DNA from: Desulfobacterales bacterium
GTDB lineage: Bacteria > Desulfobacterota > Desulfobacteria > Desulfobacterales > JASFBJ01
Reading direction: 5' to 3'
DNA length: 6,293 bases
Assembly (NCBI GenBank): GCA_030149585.1
Contig: JASFBJ010000217.1
Location: 1 to 6,293 of the forward strand
The notes below the pieces were generated by a model, which saw only the letters and a list, made by a program, of their open reading frames with translations, was not told the DNA's origin and did no database searches. Shown piece by piece: positions 1 through 5,518 of the stretch (position 1 is its first letter; each line of letters starts with the position of its first letter). The position numbers and the translations under genes are program-made.

Positions 1-827
1 AACTTGTTTCAATACATGGCGGCCACAGTGGCCAATTTTGTAATCACGCCGAAGATTCTCTGGAAAAGATTATCCAGACCTATATTGCAAAAGGGTTTCA
101 GTGGGCAGGAATTACTGAGCATATGCCGCCCCTGAAAGATTCTTTTTTATATCCTGAAGAAAAAAAAGCTGGTTTAAATGCCGCTGCAATGCAAGACCGG
201 TTTGGCGAATATATCAAGACAACTCGTTGGTTGCAGCAAAAATACAGCTCATCCATCACCATCTATTTAGGTGTTGAAACAGAATTTTACAGCAATGTTG
301 TCCCTTTTATTGAAAAGCTTTGGAAAAAATTCCAACCTGATTTTCTGGTGGGCTCGGTGCATCATGTGACAGATATCCCCTTTGATTATAGTCCGGGGCT
401 GTATGCAAAAGCTTTAGCAGCAGCTGGAAGTATTGAGGCCTTATATTGCCATTATTTTGATTTGCAGTATGAGATGCTTAAAAAACTGCGACCGGCAGTT
501 GTAGGTCATTTTGATTTGATCAGGATATATGATGATGAGTATCACAGGCGCTGGCAGGTGCCTGAAATTATAACCAGGATTAAAAGAAATCTGGAGTTTA
601 TCAGGGAGTGTGATCTTATTTTGGATTTTAATTTGCGAGCTTTTCAAAAAGGGGATAAGGAACCTTATATTTCAAAACCAATTCTTTTACTGGCCAGGGA
701 TCTTGGAATTAAAATCGTGCCTGGAGACGACTCTCACGGCAAAGATCAGGTGGGTCTTAATATATCCAGAGCAATTAAAATTCTAAAGGCTATAGGCGTT
801 ACCGATAAGTGGCCCAGACCTGTTTGA
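1..827 (+). CDS. PHP-family histidinol-phosphatase-like protein, 5' partial
   Basis: The reading frame is open from base 3 to a TGA at 825-827, followed at once by an in-frame TAA. The ATG at 123 is internal: the 40 codons before it encode the conserved N-terminal PHP region (HGGHSGQFCNHAEDSLE, then GITEHMPP), so the true start lies upstream, probably only a few codons away. The visible part is 274 residues, close to the usual family length. Numbering from base 3, metal-site motifs are H5/H8, TEH40, GVE92TE94, GSVHH120-121, GH169FD171 and GDDSH245G. The family hydrolyses phosphate esters with a two- or three-metal centre; members of this type dephosphorylate L-histidinol phosphate in histidine synthesis in the cytoplasm. 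SGQFC, TEHMP, LYPEE, GSVHHV, GHFDLIR and DDSHG resemble, from memory, the fungal HIS2 branch more than bacterial HisK. One oddity is that the first motif reads H-G-G-H rather than H-x-H. Substrate could differ from histidinol phosphate, since no other his gene is visible. Confidence 0.85.
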   Translation, partial: LVSIHGGHSGQFCNHAEDSLEKIIQTYIAKGFQWAGITEHMPPLKDSFLYPEEKKAGLNAAAMQDRFGEYIKTTRWLQQKYSSSITIYLGVETEFYSNVVPFIEKLWKKFQPDFLVGSVHHVTDIPFDYSPGLYAKALAAAGSIEALYCHYFDLQYEMLKKLRPAVVGHFDLIRIYDDEYHRRWQVPEIITRIKRNLEFIRECDLILDFNLRAFQKGDKEPYISKPILLLARDLGIKIVPGDDSHGKDQVGLNISRAIKILKAIGVTDKWPRPV

Positions 828-836
828 TAAAGATTT

Positions 837-842
837 AAAAGG
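837..842 (+). promoter_or_regulatory. ribosome binding site of the giant activator gene
   Basis: AAAAGG lies 5 bases before the ATG at 848 and supports that start. It sits within the 20-base gap after the phosphatase stop, which leaves little room for a separate promoter and favours co-transcription of the two genes. Confidence 0.6.
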
Positions 843-847
843 TTGAA

Positions 848-3800
848 ATGACAAAAAAAAATAATTATTCAAAGCCGGCCAAAGCCTTTAAAACTTTGGG
901 GCTGAGTCTTGGCGCCTCTACCTTATCAGTTGTCCAGCTATCATATCCTGAGGATATGACAAAACCGGCAATTATCAAAAGCAATTATTTTCCCCATGAT
1001 GGAAACCCGCGCCAAACTCTTATAGATGCGCTTAAAACCCTGAATCCAAACGACTTTGAACGAATTGCTATAACCGGCCGCAAATTTTGCAAAATAGTCA
1101 ATCTAACCACTCTTACTGAGCCTGAAGCCGTGGAGTATGCTTATAATTATGTTAAGCCGCTCAATATCAACTGCCCGGCTATTATCTCGGCCGGAGGTGA
1201 AACCTTTATGGTTTATGCCTTAAACAACTCCGGTAAAATTTCCAATATAATCACCGGCAATAAATGTGCATCAGGAACCGGTGAATTTTTTCTTCAGCAA
1301 TTGCGCAGGATGAATGTTACACTCAAAGAGGCTGCCCAGTGGAGCCTGGCCGAAAAGCCATATCCTGTTTCCGGCCGATGTTCTGTTTTTTGCAAGTCTG
1401 ACTGCACCCATGCCACCAACAAAGGAATTCCTAAAGCCAGGGTAAGCGCCGGCCTCTGCCAAATGATGGCAAATAAAATTTTAGAACTTCTAAAAAATAT
1501 TTCTTTGCAGCATGTGATGATTACAGGCGGCACCACCCGCAACCAAATGATGATAAACTCTTTGAAAAAGGAGATTAAAGATCTGATTATTCCCAGACAA
1601 GCCCCATATTTTGAGGCTCTTGGGGCAGCTCTTTGGGCAGGCGAGCATGACACAAAGGCTTTTCCGGGTATTTCCCGTTTATTTACCGAAAATTCGCTCT
1701 CATTTGAGCGCCTGGAACCTTTGCTTGATTATCAGGATCAGGTGGAATTTAAAATAATTGATAAGCAAGTGATTCAACCTCGAGATCGCTGCATCATAGG
1801 GCTTGATGTGGGCTCCACAACTACCAAGGCAGTACTTATCAGAGAAAAAGATAATGCCTTATTATGCGATATCTATTTAAGAACCAGTGGTGATCCTGTA
1901 AGAGCTGCCAGGCAGTGCTATAAATCTCTTTTTGACCAGGTTGCCAAAAAAATTGATCCAGCCTGCTTTTCGATAATCGGTCTTGGGGTCTGTGGTTCCG
2001 GACGTCAGATTGCAGGGCTGCATGCATTTACGGATGGTATCATAAATGAGATCAGCGCCCATGCTGCTGCCGCGGTTTATTTTGATCCTGATGTAGACAC
2101 CCTGTTTGAAATCGGAGGCCAGGATGCAAAGTACACCTATATTACCAACCAGGTCCCCTCTGATTATGCCATGAACGAGGCTTGCTCTGCCGGCACAGGC
2201 TCATTTCTGGAAGAGTCGGCTTTTGAAACTCTGGGGATAAAGATGGAACAAATTGCAAAAATCGCACTCAAAGGGTCGAGTCCGCCCAATTTTAACGACC
2301 AGTGCGCTGCCTTTATTGCTTCAGATATTAAAAATGCAATCCACGAAGGAGTTTGTCAGGAAGATATTGTTGCGGGGATGGTTTATTCAATTTGTATGAA
2401 CTATACCAATCGGGTAAAAGCAAACCGGCCGGTGGGCCAAAAGGTCTTTATGCAGGGCGGAGTCTGCTATAACAGGGCAGTGCCCCTGGCAATGGCGGCT
2501 TTAGTGGGGAAACCGATTATTGTGCCGCCGGAACCCGGTTTAATGGGAGCTTTTGGCGTGGCACTGGTGGTCAAAAAGAGAATCAGCACTGGTTTAATGG
2601 AAGAAAAAAAATTTGATCTGGCTGATTTGGCTAATCGCCGGGTTGAATATGGCAAATCCTTTATATGCCGGGGAGGAAAAAATAAATGTGATCGGCGCTG
2701 TGAGATCGCAATTATTAAACTGGAAGGTCAAAAAATCCCTTTTGGCGGAGCCTGTAACCGTTATTATAATTTGCGTCATAAAAAAAAGATTAACATGGCT
2801 GAGCTGGACCTGGTAAAAAAACGGCAGCATCTGGTTTTCAGCCGATTCAGCAGCAACAAAGCATTTGACCGCAATATCAAAATTAAAGGCCGGATCGGGT
2901 TTAACAGAAGTTTTATGGTAAACACTTATTTCCCTCTTTACTCGACATTTTTTTCAGAGCTGGGTTATAAACCTGTATTGCCGGATAAACCTGATCAAAA
3001 GGGGATTGATCAGCGCAATGCTGCTTTTTGCTATCCTGGTGAGCTGGCTCATGGATTTTTTTATTCTCTTTTACAAGTTCACCCACCTCTGGATTTTATT
3101 TTTTTACCCCATTTTAAATCAATCCCGGCTCATAACGGCCTGAAAATATCCCAGGTCTGCCCTCTTGTTCAAGGAGAGCCCTTTTATCTTAAAACAGCTT
3201 TCAGGAAAAAACTTGAAAAGCTTGAAAAAGCAGGCACCCGGGTACTGACGCCTTTACTGGATCTTACAAAAGGGCTTTATACTGCCGAAAAACCATTAAT
3301 CGAGTCTGCCCGTGAAATGGGAATTAATCGGAAAGCTGCCAAAACAGCCTTTGATATTGCCCTGGCTCAGCAAACCGCGTGTCTGGCTGAAATGCAAAAT
3401 ATCGGGCAAAAAACCCTTTCAGCGCTGGAAAAAAATCCTGAGCAACCAGCTATCATTATTTTTGGAAGGCCCTATAACGGATTTGTCAAAGAAGCCCACA
3501 TGGGAATTCCTGATAAATTTGCTTCCCGCGGGATAAGGGTTATTCCTTTTGATTTTTTATCTGTTCATGACCAGCTTTCAAAACGTCATATGTATTGGGG
3601 AATGGGGCAGCTTATTATGATGGCCGCTCGGATCGTAAAAAAACATCCTCAACTATTCGGCACTTATATCACCAATTTTTCATGCGGCCCGGATTCTTTT
3701 TTAATCGGTTATTTTCGTGATATTATGGGCCGCAAGCCATCTTTGACTTTAGAACTGGACTCCCATACAGCCGATGCGGGTATAGAAACCCGCATTGAAG

Positions 3801-5215
3801 CTTTTTTGGATATTATCGCCAGTTATCATCAGCTTTCGTCAGCCCGGGTCAGGCCTGTAATCTCACAGGAATTTCAGCCCGCAAAGATGATTTTTACTAA
3901 ATCAACTGCAAAGGTGCAAACCTCTGATGGCAAAAAAATAGCTATTAATGACCCAAAGGTTACGCTGCTTTTGCCATCTATGGGCAAACTCTCCTCAGAA
4001 GGACTGGCTGCTGTTTTTCGCGGGGCAGGGTTGAATGCAAAGGCCCATAAACCTCCTGATAAGGCAATTTTGAAGCTGGGACGCGGCAATACATCCTGCA
4101 AAGAGTGTTTACCGCTGATTTTGACCACAGGAACCCTGCTGCAATATATTAACCAGGAAAGAGAGCAAGATGAAATCGTGGTTTATTTCATGCCGACCGG
4201 GTCCGGCCCCTGCCGGTTTGGTCAATATCGAATCTTCATGGAAGACCTGGTGAAAAAGCTTGAATTAAAAGATGTGGCTCTTTTTTCCCTTTCTTCAGAA
4301 AACGGGTATAAAGGTCTGGGAAAAAAGTTTCATACCAGGGCTTTTAACTCAATGGTTATTTCAGATCTCTTTGAGGATATCCGATCCATGATTCTGGCAA
4401 ATGCAAGGGATTTAAAACCGGCTTTGAAAATTTTTAATCACCATTGGCAAGAGGTGCTCAATGCTTTGCAATACAAAGATTTTACCGAGCTTGAAAAAAT
4501 AATAACAAATGCTGATGAAAGTTTTTCCAGTCTTTCCATGAAGCGGGCCATAGAGGATGTTCCACTGATTTCTCTAACTGGAGAAATCTTTGTCAGGCGA
4601 GATGGATTATCCCGCCAATATCTTACAGAAAGGCTGGCAAAAAATGGATTTGCTGTAAGCTGTACTCCAGTAACGGAATGGCTTCATTATACTGACTATC
4701 TGGTTAAAAATGGGCTGGTGGATAATAATCTCTCTTTTTTGGCAAAATTAAAATTCTGGGTTAGCAGAAAATTTCTGGCCCATTATGAAAAGCGTTTATA
4801 TGAAAAACTTTCTCATTCCGGCCTGCTGATTTCAAAACCAATTAATATTGATTCAGTTATTGAAAATTCCAGACCCTATATTTCTCATCATCTTGCAGGG
4901 GAAGCCGTGCTTACGGTGGGCGGGGCGCTGAGCCAAACTATGACCCAGACTTGCGGGGTAATAGCCATTGGACCTTTTGGCTGTATGCCAAACAGGATAT
5001 CCGAGGCAATTTTGAGCGGAATCATGGAGCGTACAGCAAGGCCGGCAAGGGAACAATGCAGTAAAAACTCAGACATTATTTTAACAAAAATTGATGAATT
5101 GCCATTTCTGGCGATTGAAACTGATGGTTCACCCTTTCCCCAGCTGATTGACGCCAAACTGGAGGCTTTTTGCCTGAGAGCAGAACGCTTGCACGAGAAA
5201 ATGCAAGCCAGATAA
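848..5215 (+). CDS. acyl-CoA dehydratase activase-related fusion protein (two BcrA/BadF/HgdC-type ASKHA domains + DUF2229/COG3580 + COG3581)
   Basis: This 1455-aa cytoplasmic protein has no signal peptide or membrane segment. Domain order: degenerate ASKHA domain (about 17-265), canonical ASKHA domain (about 315-575), a four-cysteine linker (C607, C614, C618, C636), a DUF2229/COG3580-type region (about 682-995), then a COG3581-type region (about 1030-1450). ASKHA activators of 2-hydroxyacyl-CoA dehydratases and benzoyl-CoA reductases use ATP hydrolysis to push an electron from a subunit-bridging [4Fe-4S] cluster. The second domain shows LDVGSTTTK (D320), EIGGQDAK (D426), NEACSAGTGSF (C446), NDQCAAF (C486) and a GG motif (537-538). 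The first shows KCASGTGEF (C140) and GRCSVFCKSDC (C178, C182, C186) but lacks the catalytic aspartates. The C-terminal half has conserved-looking cysteines (C728, C771, C946, C1084, C1087, C1122, C1369, C1379) that could bind a further cluster, like the dehydratase partner. Length fits the large fused members of this family (about 1400 aa). Substrate is unknown. The start is set by AAAAGG 5 bases upstream. Confidence 0.9.
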   Translation: MTKKNNYSKPAKAFKTLGLSLGASTLSVVQLSYPEDMTKPAIIKSNYFPHDGNPRQTLIDALKTLNPNDFERIAITGRKFCKIVNLTTLTEPEAVEYAYNYVKPLNINCPAIISAGGETFMVYALNNSGKISNIITGNKCASGTGEFFLQQLRRMNVTLKEAAQWSLAEKPYPVSGRCSVFCKSDCTHATNKGIPKARVSAGLCQMMANKILELLKNISLQHVMITGGTTRNQMMINSLKKEIKDLIIPRQAPYFEALGAALWAGEHDTKAFPGISRLFTENSLSFERLEPLLDYQDQVEFKIIDKQVIQPRDRCIIGLDVGSTTTKAVLIREKDNALLCDIYLRTSGDPVRAARQCYKSLFDQVAKKIDPACFSIIGLGVCGSGRQIAGLHAFTDGIINEISAHAAAAVYFDPDVDTLFEIGGQDAKYTYITNQVPSDYAMNEACSAGTGSFLEESAFETLGIKMEQIAKIALKGSSPPNFNDQCAAFIASDIKNAIHEGVCQEDIVAGMVYSICMNYTNRVKANRPVGQKVFMQGGVCYNRAVPLAMAALVGKPIIVPPEPGLMGAFGVALVVKKRISTGLMEEKKFDLADLANRRVEYGKSFICRGGKNKCDRRCEIAIIKLEGQKIPFGGACNRYYNLRHKKKINMAELDLVKKRQHLVFSRFSSNKAFDRNIKIKGRIGFNRSFMVNTYFPLYSTFFSELGYKPVLPDKPDQKGIDQRNAAFCYPGELAHGFFYSLLQVHPPLDFIFLPHFKSIPAHNGLKISQVCPLVQGEPFYLKTAFRKKLEKLEKAGTRVLTPLLDLTKGLYTAEKPLIESAREMGINRKAAKTAFDIALAQQTACLAEMQNIGQKTLSALEKNPEQPAIIIFGRPYNGFVKEAHMGIPDKFASRGIRVIPFDFLSVHDQLSKRHMYWGMGQLIMMAARIVKKHPQLFGTYITNFSCGPDSFLIGYFRDIMGRKPSLTLELDSHTADAGIETRIEAFLDIIASYHQLSSARVRPVISQEFQPAKMIFTKSTAKVQTSDGKKIAINDPKVTLLLPSMGKLSSEGLAAVFRGAGLNAKAHKPPDKAILKLGRGNTSCKECLPLILTTGTLLQYINQEREQDEIVVYFMPTGSGPCRFGQYRIFMEDLVKKLELKDVALFSLSSENGYKGLGKKFHTRAFNSMVISDLFEDIRSMILANARDLKPALKIFNHHWQEVLNALQYKDFTELEKIITNADESFSSLSMKRAIEDVPLISLTGEIFVRRDGLSRQYLTERLAKNGFAVSCTPVTEWLHYTDYLVKNGLVDNNLSFLAKLKFWVSRKFLAHYEKRLYEKLSHSGLLISKPINIDSVIENSRPYISHHLAGEAVLTVGGALSQTMTQTCGVIAIGPFGCMPNRISEAILSGIMERTARPAREQCSKNSDIILTKIDELPFLAIETDGSPFPQLIDAKLEAFCLRAERLHEKMQAR
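5187..5208. repeat. perfect inverted repeat at the 3' end of the giant gene (possible RNA hairpin)
   Basis: GCTTGCA (5187-5193) and TGCAAGC (5202-5208) form a perfect 7-bp stem with an 8-base loop, ending 4 bases before the stop codon at 5213-5215. There is no T-run directly after it on either strand; the nearest, on the plus strand, starts at 5236. It is therefore not a textbook intrinsic terminator. It lies between two converging genes, inside the coding end of one and 25 bases past the stop of the other, so a role in 3'-end formation or RNA stability on either strand is possible but unproven. Confidence 0.35.
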
Positions 5216-5232
5216 GGAACGGGGACAAAATA

Positions 5233-5436
5233 TCATTTTTTTCTTCTGTCCGGCGAATTGCGCCTGCTTTTCTTAAAAGAAAGCTCCACAAAAATGCCAT
5301 TTCGGACACTTTCGCGGCGATCCTGCCTGTTTTTGCGCTGATCACGTAAAACTGCTTTTTTAACAGGCAATATCGGTGTCCTTTTTTTTAATAGCCCATT
5401 TCTTACAGGCTGGATATTTTTAATGGTGATATCCAT
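5233..5436 (-). CDS. small basic hypothetical protein with duplicated R-[KR]-N-x-x-D-R-R motif
   Basis: This 67-aa gene starts at the CAT complement 5434-5436 and stops at 5233-5235 (TGA). It is judged real because a near-perfect Shine-Dalgarno (GGAGG, inside CAGGGAGG) lies 6 bases before its ATG, and because it fills an otherwise empty gap without overlapping its neighbours. The protein has 22 Lys/Arg against 6 Asp/Glu, no cysteine, no signal peptide and no membrane segment. Residues 34-41 (RKNRQDRR) and 58-65 (RRNSPDRR) repeat one motif 24 residues apart, with a less charged, possibly beta-forming stretch between them (SVRNGIFVELSF). It is not assigned to a known family. The charge suggests binding to nucleic acid, ribosome or another acidic partner, which is inference only. 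It converges on the giant gene (17 bases between stops) and diverges from the crotonase gene. Confidence 0.7.
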   Translation of the reverse strand: MDITIKNIQPVRNGLLKKRTPILPVKKAVLRDQRKNRQDRRESVRNGIFVELSFKKSRRNSPDRRKK

Positions 5437-5442
5437 TTTAAT

Positions 5443-5447
5443 CCTCC
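5443..5447 (-). promoter_or_regulatory. strong Shine-Dalgarno of the small basic protein gene
   Basis: The plus strand reads CCTCC, so the minus-strand transcript carries GGAGG (within AGGGAGG) 6 bases before the ATG. It is the strongest ribosome binding site in the window and is the main reason for calling this small gene. Confidence 0.75.
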
Positions 5448-5502
5448 CTGATATATAGATCGGTATTATTATTGATAACCTTTAGTCTTTTATAAAAAAA
5501 AT

Positions 5503-5507
5503 AAGGA
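5503..5507 (+). promoter_or_regulatory. ribosome binding site of the crotonase gene
   Basis: AAGGA ends 11 bases before the ATG at 5519, slightly longer than ideal. The next in-frame ATG (5528) would be still further away, so 5519 is preferred. Confidence 0.45.
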
Positions 5508-5518
5508 ATAGATTAAAA

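Larger units (their letters stand above)
5437..5518. promoter_or_regulatory. divergent AT-rich intergenic region
   Basis: These 82 bases separate the starts of two divergent genes and must hold, or lie close to, promoters for both unless transcripts come from within neighbours. AT-rich stretches (TATTATTATT near 5464-5473, TTTTATAAAAAAA near 5488-5500) could contain -10 elements. No -35/-10 pair with normal spacing was found: TTGATA at 5472 and TATAAA at 5491 are only 13 bases apart. No clear operator palindrome is seen. The region is named from gene arrangement, not from a recognised promoter. Confidence 0.4.

Noticed and set aside
123..125. ATG at 123 as the start of the phosphatase
   Set aside because: The frame stays open upstream to the window edge and encodes the conserved HGGHSG and TEH metal motifs, which a start at 123 would remove.
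441..647. Minus-strand open frame of 68 codons inside the phosphatase gene
   Set aside because: It lies fully opposite a clear conserved gene, has no convincing ribosome binding site and its translation shows no recognisable motif.
1271..1653. Two overlapping minus-strand open frames opposite the first ASKHA domain
   Set aside because: They are antisense to a conserved domain and overlap each other in different frames, as expected of chance open frames.
2594..2830. Plus- and minus-strand open frames in the linker of the giant gene
   Set aside because: The giant gene reads through without interruption and its linker cysteines and PFGG motif are typical, so the alternative frames are shadows.
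5267..5284. AT-rich inverted repeat near TTTTCTTAAAAGAAA as a terminator
   Set aside because: The stem is weak, needs a two-base loop and a G-T pair, and lies inside the small coding gene with no following T-run.
5076..5345. 89-codon minus-strand open frame overlapping the end of the giant gene and the small basic gene
   Set aside because: It overlaps both better-supported genes, has no strong ribosome binding site, and the 67-aa frame has a near-perfect one plus an internal repeat.
5472..5496. TTGATA and TATAAA as a sigma-70 promoter for the crotonase gene
   Set aside because: The spacing is 13 bases, well short of the usual 16-18.
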